From: Comamonas terrigena NBRC 13299
GTDB lineage: Bacteria; Pseudomonadota; Gammaproteobacteria; Burkholderiales; Burkholderiaceae_C
DNA length: 64,000 nucleotides
Assembly: GCF_006740045.1 (NCBI RefSeq)
Contig: NZ_AP019749.1
Coordinates: 2,995,001 to 3,059,000 of the forward strand
Direction: 5' to 3'
In this document: positions 1 to 8,732 of the stretch, one piece after another
Position numbering within the stretch: position 1 is the first letter of the stretch
How the letters are laid out: each line of letters begins with the position of its first letter
Made by a program: the position numbers and the translations under genes
The notes under the pieces: generated by a model
What the model saw: the letters and a program-made list of their open reading frames with translations, nothing else
Databases searched by the model: none
Told to the model about the DNA's origin: nothing

Positions 1-1322
1 GCCCCGCTGACATAGGGCTTGGTGGCAATCAGGCCGCCATCGGCGCTCTGGCTCATGCCCAGGGTGTTGGGCAGTTCCACCCACTCGAAGGCATCGATGT
101 AGATGCCCAGGTACCAGCGGTGCAGCGCGACCGGATCCAGGCCGGCCAGCAGGGCGAAATTGCCAATCACCATCAGCCGCTGGATGTGGTGGGCATGCGC
201 GGTCTGCAGCGACTGGCGTATGGACAGCTGCAGGCAGCGCATCCCGGTATCGCCCGTCCAGAACCAGCGCGGCAGCGGCAGGTGGTGGCCCAGAGCGTTG
301 CGGTTCTCGTAGCCCGGCATGCATGACCAGTAGATGCCGCGCACGTACTCGCGCCAGCCCAGTATCTGGCGCACAAAGCCCTCCACCGCCGCCAGCGGGG
401 CCAGACCGCCGCGCCAGGCTGCTTCGGCGCGGCGGATCACTTCCAGCGGCTGCAGCATCTTCACATTCAGCGCAAACGAGAGCAGCGAATGGAAGAGGCG
501 TGGCGCCTGGCTGGCCATGGCGTCTTCATAGTCGCCGAAGTGCGGCAGCGCCTGGGCGATGAAGGCTTCCAGGCAAGCCAGCGCCTCGGCGCGGTTCAGC
601 GGCCAGCGCAGGGCTGCGGCCTGTGGCTGGCCCAAGCTGTCCACACCACAGCGCTGCAGCATTGCCCACAGCCCGCTGTGATCGTGTGTCGGGCGCCAGT
701 CGGGCGGCTGCGGCGGAGTCCCCGGCCAGGGCTTGCGGTTGTCGTGGTCAAAGTTCCACCGCCCGCCTTCGGGCTGGCCGTCGGCATCCAGCAGCAGCCG
801 GTGGCGGCGGCGCATGTGGCGGTAGAAATGCTCCATCAGCCACTGGCGGCGCCCCTGCATCAGTGCGGCCAGCTCGCCACGTGCCGTCAGAAAGTGTTCG
901 CTGTCCACTATGTCCCAGGCCAGCGGCTGGGTGGCAGCCCAGGCCTGCAGTTGGGCATCCAGCCGCCATTCGTCGGGCTGCTGCCATTGCACGCTGCGGG
1001 CACCGTAGTGCCTGGCCAGCGCCTGCAGGTTGCCGGGGATGGACTGGCGGTTGCTGGCACTCTCCAGCGCTACATAGCGCACGCGGTGGCCGGCGGCACG
1101 CAGCTGGCGCGCAAAATCGCGCATGGCCGCAAAAATCGCCAGTATTTTTTGGGCGTGGTGCAGCACGTAGTCGGTTTCCTGGCGCACCTCCATCAGCACA
1201 TAGACCACCTGCGCGTCCACCTGCTGGAACCAGCTGTGCCCGGGGTTGAGTTGGTCGCCCAGCACCAGCCGCAGGGTGCGGGCTGGCCAGGGGGCCGCGC
1301 GGGGGGATGTAGCGTGTGTCAT
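1..1322 (-). CDS. FeS-type photolyase/cryptochrome-related protein (DPRP), 3' end outside window
   Basis: About 440 codons are visible and the C-terminus is cut by the window edge. The protein opens with the DPRP hallmark LRLVLGDQL near residue 20 and keeps the late-family blocks HHIQRLMVIGNF and YIDAFEWVELPNT, followed by GMSQSADGG. These are typical of bacterial (6-4) photolyases and CryB/PhrB proteins, which carry FAD, a lumazine antenna and a 4Fe-4S cluster. One likely cluster cysteine is visible (GDTGMRC); the other three normally lie further C-terminal, beyond the window. Its likely role is repair of UV lesions, probably (6-4) photoproducts. The start codon overlaps the stop of the preceding cryptochrome gene by ATGA (1319-1322), so the two are probably translationally coupled. 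It is the last visible gene of the LitR operon. The family assignment is strong; the exact substrate is inferred. Confidence 0.9.
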   Translation of the reverse strand, partial: MTHATSPRAAPWPARTLRLVLGDQLNPGHSWFQQVDAQVVYVLMEVRQETDYVLHHAQKILAIFAAMRDFARQLRAAGHRVRYVALESASNRQSIPGNLQALARHYGARSVQWQQPDEWRLDAQLQAWAATQPLAWDIVDSEHFLTARGELAALMQGRRQWLMEHFYRHMRRRHRLLLDADGQPEGGRWNFDHDNRKPWPGTPPQPPDWRPTHDHSGLWAMLQRCGVDSLGQPQAAALRWPLNRAEALACLEAFIAQALPHFGDYEDAMASQAPRLFHSLLSFALNVKMLQPLEVIRRAEAAWRGGLAPLAAVEGFVRQILGWREYVRGIYWSCMPGYENRNALGHHLPLPRWFWTGDTGMRCLQLSIRQSLQTAHAHHIQRLMVIGNFALLAGLDPVALHRWYLGIYIDAFEWVELPNTLGMSQSADGGLIATKPYVSG

Positions 1323-2626
1323 GCTGTCCCCCACCGGCGCCGGTAGGTTCCCTGGGGATCCCAGGTGGCGGCCTGTCGCACAGGATCAAAGCGCCGGCCG
1401 CCGCGCGGGTCGGTGCCCCGGCCGGCGATGTAGAGCCAGTTGCCCTGGTTGCTGTAGACGTCATAGTCCAGTAGTTGCGCTTCGAACCATGCCGCCCCGG
1501 CACGCCAGTCGCAGCCCAGCTCATGTATGAGGTAGCTGGCTGCCACCTGGCGCAGGCGGTTGCCCAGGTAACCGGTGGCCGCCAGCTCGCGCATGGCCGC
1601 GTCCACCAGCGGCTGGCCCGTCTGTCCGGCGCACCATGCCGCAAAACGGCGGCCATCGTGCGGCGTGGCGCGCACGGGCCCCAGCCCGCGCGACCGGTAC
1701 AGTGCGCGGCCGTGCTGCAGGTGCAGCAGACGGAAATAGTCGCGCCACAGCAGCTCGAACCACAGCCAGTAGCTGCCATCGCTGGCGCCGTGCATGGCCT
1801 CGAACTGCCGCAGCTGCGCCCACGCCTGCCGGGGTGAGAGCGCTCCCGTGGCCAGCCAGGGCGACCATTTGCTGGAAAAGTCCAGCCCGAGCAGACCGTT
1901 GCGCGTGCGCTTGTAGCTGTGGGGCAGATGCCGGGCCAGGTACTGCGCCAGGTGGGCCAATGCCGCCGCTTCACCGCCGTGCAGCCCGTGCTGCAGATAG
2001 GGGAACGCGCTGCGTCCATCGGCGGCAGGCCCCGACCCGGCCAGCGCGGCCAGGGCCTGTGCCGGAGCATCGGTGCATTGCCCGGGCATGCCGGGTGGCC
2101 ATGGCGGCAGCGCGGTGGGCGACGGCAGGGGCGCGGCAGGCTGCAGCCCGGCGCTTTCAATCGCCTGGCGAAACGCAGTGAAGACGGCGGGCAGTTGCAG
2201 TGGCGGCCAGGGCAGGTGGTCGGGATCGAGCAGGCTGCTGTGCCATACGGTCTGGACCTGCAGGCCTGCCGCACGCAGGTCGGTAACCTGCGCCTGCTCC
2301 TCGGGTGCTGCAATCTCTTCGCACACCACAGTGCGGGTGCCCACGGTCCGTGCGAGTGCCGGCAAGGCGCTGGCAGCAGGTTCGTCCAGTATCCAGAGCG
2401 GGCAGCCCAGATGCTGCAACTGCTGGCGCAACTGCTCCACGGCGGAGGCCCACCAGGCACGCCGGTGCGGGCCGATGCGCGCAAAGCCCCAGCGGGTGGT
2501 GGCATGCACATCAGGCAGGCACACCACGGGCAGCAGGTGCTTCGCCCCCAGGGCACACGCGCGCTGCAGCGCGCGCTGGTCGTGCAGCCTCAGGTCGCTG
2601 CGGAACCAGAACAGCACTGTGCTCAT
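1319..2626 (-). CDS. DASH-family cryptochrome / photolyase
   Basis: 435 aa. The N-terminus MSTVLFWFRSDLRLHDQ is the photolyase alpha/beta antenna domain. The C-terminal half carries the FAD-binding core, with LLWRDYFRLLH, TGQPLVDAAMREL and NRLRQVAASYL. The end GNWLYIAGRGTDPRGGRRF followed by DPQGTYRRRW is characteristic of Cry-DASH proteins rather than class I CPD photolyases. It binds FAD and probably a folate antenna, and repairs CPDs in single-stranded or looped DNA. The open frame extends 78 codons further upstream, but homology begins at this ATG, which overlaps the stop of the DUF2256 gene by ATGA. It is followed by a second photolyase of a different clade in the same operon. Confidence 0.93.
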   Translation of the reverse strand: MSTVLFWFRSDLRLHDQRALQRACALGAKHLLPVVCLPDVHATTRWGFARIGPHRRAWWASAVEQLRQQLQHLGCPLWILDEPAASALPALARTVGTRTVVCEEIAAPEEQAQVTDLRAAGLQVQTVWHSSLLDPDHLPWPPLQLPAVFTAFRQAIESAGLQPAAPLPSPTALPPWPPGMPGQCTDAPAQALAALAGSGPAADGRSAFPYLQHGLHGGEAAALAHLAQYLARHLPHSYKRTRNGLLGLDFSSKWSPWLATGALSPRQAWAQLRQFEAMHGASDGSYWLWFELLWRDYFRLLHLQHGRALYRSRGLGPVRATPHDGRRFAAWCAGQTGQPLVDAAMRELAATGYLGNRLRQVAASYLIHELGCDWRAGAAWFEAQLLDYDVYSNQGNWLYIAGRGTDPRGGRRFDPVRQAATWDPQGTYRRRWGTA

Positions 2627-2784
2627 GGCGGCGCTCCCGGCGATGGCAGCCGGGAGCGCTGTCGACGGCAGCGTTCCGAGCAGTACAGGACCGCATCCCA
2701 GACGCGGGCCCACTTTTTGCGCCATGCAAAAGGGCGCCCGCAGCGCTGGCAGCACTTTTGCGGCAGATGGGGCTTGCGGTGCAT
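2623..2784 (-). CDS. DUF2256 small zinc-binding protein
   Basis: 53 aa, below the usual gene-calling limit. The pattern CxxCGRPFAWRKKW followed by YCSERCR gives two Cys pairs that look like a zinc ribbon or treble-clef site, and it is the signature of DUF2256. This family is repeatedly found beside photolyase and cryptochrome genes; its biochemical role is unknown. It starts 20 bp after the amine-oxidase-like gene and its stop overlaps the start of the DASH cryptochrome (ATGA), so it is almost certainly co-translated. An accessory role in DNA-damage or light response is inference from context. Confidence 0.85.
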   Translation of the reverse strand: MHRKPHLPQKCCQRCGRPFAWRKKWARVWDAVLYCSERCRRQRSRLPSPGAPP

Positions 2785-2804
2785 GGCGCCCTTTCGGTGG
2801 GAGC

Positions 2805-3875
2805 TCAGGCGGCGTGGCGCTGCCCTGCCGCATGGACGGCGCGTGCCAGGCTGCGGCCACTCAGCCAGGCTCCTTCCACGGTGCCGTTGTGCAGCCAGTC
2901 TCCGCACAGGCCCAGGCCAGCCGCAGGGCTCCACCAGCAATCCACATGCAGCGGCTGCGTGGCGTCGGCATAGCGCCAGCGGTGTGAGGTCGCCTGCACG
3001 CTGGCCGGGCTGGGGCCACCGAGCTGCGCGAAGGCCTGCAGCAGGGCTGCAGTGACCGTCTGGGCATCGTCTTCCAGGTGGGCTTCGCTCCAGCTGTGGG
3101 AGGCCTGCAGCAGCCAGGTTTCGGGGCCGCTGCGGCCGGGTTTGCTGCTGTCGCGCGCAATCCAGCGCAAGGGGCTGTGCTCGACGACGCAGCCGTCCAC
3201 CGCCATGGGAACCGGCCCGGCACAGCGCACCATGACCGACCAGCAGGGCCGCATGCGGGCGCTGCGGGCAAGCCGGGCCGCTTCGGGCGCCACGGCTTCC
3301 AGCAGAGCCCCCGCCTGCGGCGCGGGCACGGCCAGCAGCACGGTCCGATAGCGCTGTGGTGCGGCGCCATGCTCGGGGCTGTGCAGCGTCCAGCCAGCGC
3401 CCTCCCCGGCCGCAGTCTGCAGCGGTTCAACGGTGGTCTGCCATTGAAAGCGCACCGGATCGGGCATGTCCTGCATGCCGCGCACCATGTGCGCGGCGGG
3501 GGACGTCATGCGCGGGGTGCCGACAAAGCGCTGCGGCGCGTTGTCCTGCAGCCGAAGACGTTCACCATCGTGGAGCCCTATCCTGCCTGGCCATGGGGCC
3601 GTGGCGCCCGCTTCCTGCCAGCTCCGGACCTGGGCGCGGAAATCGGCGTCATGGGCCTGGAAAGAGGGTGCACCATGGTCGCACTGCCAGTGGGCGCCGG
3701 CGTCGGTGCCGCGCCGCGTGCTCATCCGGCCCGAAGCCCCCCGGCTTTTGTCGAAGACGTGCACGCTGTGCCCGGCCCGGGCCAGAAGCTGTGCACAGGC
3801 CAGGCCCGCCAGGCCGGCACCGATGATGGCGATGGGACCGGACGGGGCCGAGGGGGAAGGAATCGGGATGGACAT
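2805..3875 (-). CDS. FAD/NAD(P)-dependent amine-oxidase-like (renalase-type) oxidoreductase
   Basis: 356 aa. An N-terminal Rossmann dinucleotide-binding motif, GAGLAGLACAQLLARAG, is followed by the acidic end of strand 2 (VFDKSRGASGRMSTRR). The C-terminal FAD-contact segment is AAGLGLCGDWLHNGTVEGAW and the adjoining helix. This layout matches the renalase/NAD(P)-binding amine-oxidase-like proteins often encoded beside photolyase and LitR genes in proteobacteria. The substrate cannot be read from sequence; flavin reduction or redox housekeeping under light stress is plausible. It lies 6 bp after blc and 20 bp before the DUF2256 gene. It has no signal peptide and is probably cytosolic. Confidence 0.85.
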   Translation of the reverse strand: MSIPIPSPSAPSGPIAIIGAGLAGLACAQLLARAGHSVHVFDKSRGASGRMSTRRGTDAGAHWQCDHGAPSFQAHDADFRAQVRSWQEAGATAPWPGRIGLHDGERLRLQDNAPQRFVGTPRMTSPAAHMVRGMQDMPDPVRFQWQTTVEPLQTAAGEGAGWTLHSPEHGAAPQRYRTVLLAVPAPQAGALLEAVAPEAARLARSARMRPCWSVMVRCAGPVPMAVDGCVVEHSPLRWIARDSSKPGRSGPETWLLQASHSWSEAHLEDDAQTVTAALLQAFAQLGGPSPASVQATSHRWRYADATQPLHVDCWWSPAAGLGLCGDWLHNGTVEGAWLSGRSLARAVHAAGQRHAA

Positions 3876-3881
3876 GGAACC

Positions 3882-4496
3882 TCAGGGCCGCCCGGTGGGG
3901 TCTGCATGGGTGTGGGACACCCAGATGAACGCATGCGTGTCGATGCCCAGTGCCTTGGCGCGCTGGACAATGCCATCCAGGGTCTCGGGCGGCAGGCTGG
4001 TGTCGCGCGCCAGAATCCAGGCATAGCGGGTGTTCTCGCCCACGACCAGGGCCCAGCGGTAATCCGGGTCCAGCGCCACCACGTGGTAGCCACCGTAGAA
4101 CGGGCCGAAGAAAGACACTTTCAGCGAAGCCGTGCTGGCGGCCCCTGTGAACAGGGCTTTGCCCGTGGCCTCACGCCACACGCCGGTGGCAGCGATGCGG
4201 CCACGGTTGACCACCTGGACGCTGCCGTCCGGCTGGGGGGTGTAGCGTGCCGAGACATTGTCCATGCCGCGCTCGAACGCATGGTCCAGGCGCGCCAGCT
4301 CGTACCATCGCCCCTGGTAGCGTGCAAAATCGAATCCCTGGACGGGCTGCATCCCCTGCGGAGGATGGGTGTTGGCACAGCCCGTCAGCAGGGCCGTGCA
4401 GGCCAGACCGATTGCCAGCCAGCACAGCAGCCGTGCGTGCAGGGACCAGGCGGTCGGCCCCCAGGGCCGTGTGCGTCGCAGAAGAAGCATGGTCAT
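3882..4496 (-). CDS. blc: bacterial lipocalin Blc, outer-membrane lipoprotein
   Basis: 204 aa. The N-terminal hydrophobic segment ends in the lipobox LLTGC, so it is a lipoprotein. The lipocalin structurally conserved region is present as YQGRWYELARLDHAFERG, followed by VSARYTP and the later FFGPFYGGYHVVALDPDY block typical of Blc. Blc binds lysophospholipids or fatty acids and is linked to membrane repair under stress. Of the two ATGs, the one at 4496 is preferred because an AAGGA motif lies about 10 bases upstream. This ATG overlaps the stop of litR (ATGA). Membership of a light-induced operon fits repair of photo-oxidised lipids, which is inferred. Confidence 0.9.
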   Translation of the reverse strand: MTMLLLRRTRPWGPTAWSLHARLLCWLAIGLACTALLTGCANTHPPQGMQPVQGFDFARYQGRWYELARLDHAFERGMDNVSARYTPQPDGSVQVVNRGRIAATGVWREATGKALFTGAASTASLKVSFFGPFYGGYHVVALDPDYRWALVVGENTRYAWILARDTSLPPETLDGIVQRAKALGIDTHAFIWVSHTHADPTGRP

Positions 4497-5500
4497 GTTC
4501 TGGTGGTCCTTGTGTTGTGTGTTTCAGTCTCCCGGCGCCGCCAGCGCGCCACCGCACCGGGAATGTTGGTCAGCAACCCCACCGGCACGACACCGGCGAT
4601 GGGGTGCCGGTAGAGCGCGGGGCATGCGCCGCCGACCCACAGCCCGAGCGGCTGCGGCAGCTGGTTGCGCAAGGCCTGGAGGTTGTCCAGCACGAGGGAT
4701 TCGGGGTGCACGCTGCTGAAGCTCAGGGCGATGAGATCCACGTGGTGGGCGTGCGCTGCGTGCGCCAGATCCTCCAACGGTGTCTGCGTCCCCAGCGACA
4801 CGCAGCAACAGCCTTCCAGCGTCAGCAGGGCTTCCACCATGAGCAGGCCCAGGCCGTGCTGCTCCGGCGGCAAGGTGGTCAAAAGCACTTTGGGACGCCG
4901 GGCGCTGGCCAGGGGAGCGAGCGAGGCAATCGTCTCCCGCAGCAGGGAACCGATCACCTCGGTGTAGAAATGCTCCTCGAACACCTTGAAACGCCCTTGC
5001 ACCCAGGCTTCACCGACGGCCTGGTTCAACGGAGCGAGCAGCTCCGTGACAAACGGCGCCACGCCCATGCGCAACTGGGCATGTGCCAGGGCATGGCGCA
5101 ATGCCTGGGGTGAATGCCCGGCAATCAGGTCCAGGAAGTCGGATACGGACTGGGCGGGCGGTGCGACAGCATTTTTTGTCCTGGACAAATCAGACAGGTC
5201 GTTCACGGAGGTTTCGGCCAGCAAACGTGCCAGCGCCTCTGCGCCGAGGCCGACCACCTTGCCTGGACGCATGCCTGCATCCAGCAGCTGCCGAATCTGC
5301 CTGAGCCGGGCAACCTGGCTGGCGGCATACACCCTGTCTCCTTTGGTATCACGCAAAGGCTGCGGAAAACCATAGCGTTTTTCCCAGACGCGCAGCGTGT
5401 CCTTGGCAATGCCGGTTTCGCGTTCCACTGCAGCGATGTGCAGCATGGAAGCGCCATCCTGCACGGATGGACTGCAATCGGACGGGGCAGAGATAGACAT
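4493..5500 (-). CDS. litR: LitR/CarH-type MerR regulator with B12-binding photosensor domain
   Basis: 335 aa. A MerR winged HTH lies at about residues 15-90 (ETGIAKDTLRVWEKRYGFP), then a helical cap, then a cobalamin-binding Rossmann domain. Two diagnostic elements of AdoCbl photoreceptors are visible. One is W166-x9-E176-H177 in the four-helix bundle (the Wx9EH motif). The other is the ExHxxG loop with E213, H215 and G218, where the His would be the lower axial ligand. CarH/LitR proteins repress in the dark and release DNA when green or blue light breaks the Co-C bond. It heads the operon it presumably controls. Start ATG 5500 is used; an internal ATG would still keep the HTH. No strong Shine-Dalgarno is seen. 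Confidence 0.9.
   Translation of the reverse strand: MSISAPSDCSPSVQDGASMLHIAAVERETGIAKDTLRVWEKRYGFPQPLRDTKGDRVYAASQVARLRQIRQLLDAGMRPGKVVGLGAEALARLLAETSVNDLSDLSRTKNAVAPPAQSVSDFLDLIAGHSPQALRHALAHAQLRMGVAPFVTELLAPLNQAVGEAWVQGRFKVFEEHFYTEVIGSLLRETIASLAPLASARRPKVLLTTLPPEQHGLGLLMVEALLTLEGCCCVSLGTQTPLEDLAHAAHAHHVDLIALSFSSVHPESLVLDNLQALRNQLPQPLGLWVGGACPALYRHPIAGVVPVGLLTNIPGAVARWRRRETETHNTRTTRT
5175..5189. promoter_or_regulatory. perfect 7-1-7 palindrome inside litR, candidate operator
   Basis: TTTGTCC-T-GGACAAA is a perfect inverted repeat about 310-325 bases inside the litR coding region. It has the same TGTCC/GGACA core as the two boxes on the litR promoter. This may be an auxiliary LitR site allowing looping or a road-block. 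That role is inference. Confidence 0.4.
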
Positions 5501-5523
5501 GGTCAATTCAGGGAATAGGTCAA

Positions 5524-5557
5524 ATTGTCTAGGACAGAAATGAGTTTGTCCAGTACA
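5524..5557 (-). promoter_or_regulatory. litR operon promoter with two overlapping operator boxes
   Basis: On the minus strand TGGACA (5552-5547), 17 bp, then GACAAT (5529-5524) make a plausible sigma70 promoter giving a ~17-base leader. Two similar boxes, TTGTCTAGGACA (5525-5536) and TTGTCCAGTACA (5546-5557), lie exactly 21 bp apart, about two helical turns. They cover the -10 and -35 respectively, as expected for a repressor that blocks RNA polymerase. Assignment to LitR is inferred from position. Confidence 0.5.
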
Positions 5558-5783
5558 TTGATTGTTACAAAGTTGGGCGCCACCTCGGTACGCGGTGCCC
5601 GCCGACAGCAGCGGAGGCCCTGGCACAACGGGGAAAAACCGCTGCAAGCCTGGCCCGCCATGCCCTTCTTTCAGGGCGCAGCGGAAGGCAGGTTGTACCG
5701 GTGAAGCCGGGTCCGGCCGTGGATATAGCGCTTTTTCAACCGTTCTGATGAACTGATTTTTTTCTTGAAGACCAGGTTTTCCA

Positions 5784-7349
5784 ATGTCAATCAAAAACAA
5801 GTTGCTATTGTCTTTTGGTCTTTTGATGCTGATTCTGTTTGGACTTTCCGGGATGGCCATGCGCACCATCGCCTCCACCCAGGAAAGCTTCGAGCACTTT
5901 GTATCCAACGATTTCCGGCGGGCCGGTCTGGCGCGCGAGGTACAGGCTGCGGCCGATGCCCGTGCGGTGGCTGCCCGCAACCTGCTGCTGGTCTCGGAAG
6001 ACGCCGATATCGCGGTGGAAAAGCAGGCCGTGGCGCAAGCCCACGAGCGGGTGCAGGAGCGTCTGGGGCGGCTGCGCACCCTGGTGCAAGCACCGGAAGT
6101 CTCCAGCGAGGAGCGCGCGCTGTTTGCTGCCATGGAGCAGATCGAGGCGGGCTATGGCCCCGTGGCACTGGCGATTGTCGAGCTGACCCTGCAAGGCCAG
6201 CGCGAAGCGGCCATCCGCAAGCTGAGCGATGAATGCCGCCCGCTGCTGGCCGAATTGATGCGCAGGACCAGCGCATACGTGGCCTACATCCGCGTCCAGG
6301 GCGATGCCAACGTGGATGCGGCAGCACGTACCTATGTGTCCGAAAAGACGTTTCTGCTGTCAGCCTGCGGCCTGGCCCTGGTGGTGGCGGGGGTGCTTGC
6401 CTGGCGCATCACCCGCAGCCTGACGCGTGCGCTGGGCGCCGACCCCTCCGAGCTGCGGGCGGTGGCCCAGCGCGTGGCAGCAGGCGAGTTGAGCGAGGTC
6501 GCGCTGGATGTGGGAGTGCACCACAGCAGTGTGCTGGCCTCGCTGGCAGATATGCAGATAGCCCTGGCACAGATCGTCCGCGGGGTGCGCTCGTCGGCAG
6601 AAACCATTGCCGCCAGCTCGGCGCAGATTGATTCGGGCAACACCGATCTGGCACAGCGCACCGAACTGCAGGCTACGCGGCTGCAGCACAGCGCGGCGAC
6701 CATGGCACAGCTGCACGGCACCGTGGAGCAGAACGCAGAGCATGCCCACCAGGCCACGGCACTGGCGGCGACCGCCAGCCGGTCGGCAGAGCATGGCGGC
6801 CAGGTGGTTGGCGGCGTGGTGCAGACCATGGAGGACATTGCCGCGGGCTCGCGCCGCATCGGAAGCATCATCGGCGTGATCGACGGGATTGCCTTCCAGA
6901 CCAATCTGCTGGCCCTCAATGCTGCCGTGGAGGCCGCCCGCGCGGGCGAGCAAGGGCGCGGATTCGCCGTCGTTGCAGCCGAGGTGCGCATGCTGGCACA
7001 GCGCAGCGCAGAAGCGGCCAAGGAGGTCAAGCAACTGATTGATGCCAGCATGGGCAAGGTGGCACAGGGGGTGGAGCAAGTCCAGGACGCCGGGGCAACC
7101 ATGGGGCAACTGGTGCACGAGGTCAAGAGCGTGGCGTCCCTGATCCGCGAAATCAGCACGGCGTCGCGTGCGCAGACACAGGGGATTGGCGAAGTGACCG
7201 TCTCGGTCTCGGAACTCGATCTGGCGACCCAGCAAAACGCCTCGCTGGTGGAGGAAATGGCGGGAGCGTCGGGCAGCCTGCGTGATCAGGCGAACCGCCT
7301 GATGGATGCCGTTGCCCTGTTCCGTACCGCCCGCAATCCCATGGCATGA
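5784..7349 (+). CDS. methyl-accepting chemotaxis protein
   Basis: 521 aa, transmembrane chemoreceptor. TM1 is at residues ~7-26, followed by a ~165-residue periplasmic helical bundle (4HB/Tar-like, rich in Ala/Glu helices), TM2 at ~190-208 and a HAMP-like segment ([10 protein letters not shown] to ~260). The long cytoplasmic coiled coil has the highly conserved hairpin tip [20 protein letters not shown] near residues 365-390, which contacts CheA/CheW. There is no NWETF pentapeptide at the C-terminus, so methylation would depend on CheR/CheB acting without tethering. The ligand cannot be predicted. No other che genes are nearby, so it is an orphan receptor. It is divergent from litR across a 283-bp spacer. 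Confidence 0.93.
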   Translation: MSIKNKLLLSFGLLMLILFGLSGMAMRTIASTQESFEHFVSNDFRRAGLAREVQAAADARAVAARNLLLVSEDADIAVEKQAVAQAHERVQERLGRLRTLVQAPEVSSEERALFAAMEQIEAGYGPVALAIVELTLQGQREAAIRKLSDECRPLLAELMRRTSAYVAYIRVQGDANVDAAARTYVSEKTFLLSACGLALVVAGVLAWRITRSLTRALGADPSELRAVAQRVAAGELSEVALDVGVHHSSVLASLADMQIALAQIVRGVRSSAETIAASSAQIDSGNTDLAQRTELQATRLQHSAATMAQLHGTVEQNAEHAHQATALAATASRSAEHGGQVVGGVVQTMEDIAAGSRRIGSIIGVIDGIAFQTNLLALNAAVEAARAGEQGRGFAVVAAEVRMLAQRSAEAAKEVKQLIDASMGKVAQGVEQVQDAGATMGQLVHEVKSVASLIREISTASRAQTQGIGEVTVSVSELDLATQQNASLVEEMAGASGSLRDQANRLMDAVALFRTARNPMA

Positions 7350-7573
7350 GCCGGATCGCCGTGTCGCCCGGCCCGCCATGGCAGCATGGCGGCATGGCGG
7401 CGCACCGGCAGGCGAAAGCCGCCGTGGCTGCGCGGTGCGCCCGCAGCATATGCGGCAGTGGAGGCCGCAGCACCCGCCTTGGGTCCCGGCCGGCCAGAAC
7501 ATGCTGGCCGGAAGCCCCCTGCCGCGCGACAATATATGGATGGCGCGGGCCCCGCGCCCCGCCGAGCCGCACC

Positions 7574-8599
7574 ATGCCCACTTCCGCCCTCCTGCCCGCA
7601 GCCCTTGCCACGGATGACGACCATTACGAAGACCTGCTGGGTCTGTGGTCCGATCTGGAAGCCAGTCTGCACCTGGTACTGACCTCGCCCGCCCTGGTGC
7701 CCGCGCTGCCGGCCAAGATCCAGCAGCTGGAAACCTGGATGCGCGACCTGGTGGCCCACGACACCGATGCGGCGCTGTACCTGATGTTCCAGCTGGCGGG
7801 CACCTCCACCGTGGGCTACAGCGCCTCGCACGCCCTGGTCTGCGCCACGCTGTGCCAGATTCTGGCCACCTCCTTGCAGCTGCCGCCGCACGAACGCCAC
7901 AGCCTGGTGCGCGCCGCGCTGACCATGAACATCGGCATGACCACCTTGCAGGACCAGCTGTCCCTGCAGCGCGACCGCCCCAGCCCGGCCCAGCAGCAGG
8001 CGATCGACCAGCACCCGCAGGCCAGCCGCCGCCTGCTGGAGGAGCAGGGCGTGAACGATGCGCTGTGGCTGGACATCGTCGCCCTGCACCACGCGGTGCC
8101 GCCCACACAGCTGCCCCTGCTGCAGCAGCCCGTGGCCGAACGGCTGGCCCGGATTCTGGCCACCACCGACCGCTATGCGGCCATGATCAGCCCACGCAAG
8201 TCGCGCCCCGGGCGTTCGGTGGTGGATTCGACCCTGGCGGTGACCCAAGGGCCTTCGGGCGTGTTCGACGAAGCCGGTCAGGCGCTGGTGCAGTGCGCCG
8301 GCCATTACCCGCCCGGGGTGTTCGTGCGCCTGGACAACGACGAAACCGCCATCGTGCTGCGCCGCAGCCCCACGGCCCAGGCACCACTGGTCGCCCAGGT
8401 GCTGACGGCCCAGGGCTTTGCGCTGCGCCAGCCCCTGCTGGTGCATCTGCAAACCAGCGATGCGCGGATCAGCGGCGCACTGACCCACACCGAAGTCAGC
8501 CTGCGCGTGAACCACTTCGCCATGGTGCAGCTGGGCCTGTACGCCGCGCGCTACAGCGAAGGGCTGCAGCACCTGGTGCAGCTGCCGGGCACGCCCTGA
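7574..8599 (+). CDS. degenerate HD-GYP-like protein
   Basis: 341 aa. The central part resembles an HD-GYP fold: an early helix SASHALVCATLCQIL, then AALTMNIGMTTLQDQL where active enzymes have LLHDIGK, then VALHHAVPP where they have HHExxDGxGYP. The HD dyad is replaced by MN and the GYP motif is absent, so c-di-GMP hydrolysis is unlikely. A sensing or scaffold role is more probable. The C-terminal ~120 residues do not match a domain I recognise. Start 7574 is chosen because the upstream in-frame part is low-complexity and contains the end of the MCP gene. It lies 224 bp after the MCP gene and may be co-transcribed. Confidence 0.7.
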   Translation: MPTSALLPAALATDDDHYEDLLGLWSDLEASLHLVLTSPALVPALPAKIQQLETWMRDLVAHDTDAALYLMFQLAGTSTVGYSASHALVCATLCQILATSLQLPPHERHSLVRAALTMNIGMTTLQDQLSLQRDRPSPAQQQAIDQHPQASRRLLEEQGVNDALWLDIVALHHAVPPTQLPLLQQPVAERLARILATTDRYAAMISPRKSRPGRSVVDSTLAVTQGPSGVFDEAGQALVQCAGHYPPGVFVRLDNDETAIVLRRSPTAQAPLVAQVLTAQGFALRQPLLVHLQTSDARISGALTHTEVSLRVNHFAMVQLGLYAARYSEGLQHLVQLPGTP

Positions 8600-8732
8600 G
8601 CGGCCCAGGCTGCAGCTCCCGGTCTGCTTGCTTATAGAGTTACAGAGTTATTGAGATTGAGCCATAGGGCCCAAACACCGGGCTGCCGCGGCAAGTGCCC
8701 AGCGCTCCGGTGCGGCTGCTGGGGCCCCGGCC

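Noticed and set aside
748..2556. Long minus-strand frame overlapping the two photolyase genes
   Set aside because: Out of frame with both photolyases; its product is Pro/Arg/Cys-rich without motifs, whereas the two photolyase frames carry strong family signatures.
2627..2860. N-terminal extension of the cryptochrome frame
   Set aside because: The upstream part lies over the DUF2256 gene and has no homology. The family N-terminus MSTVLFWFRSDLRLHDQ begins at 2626.
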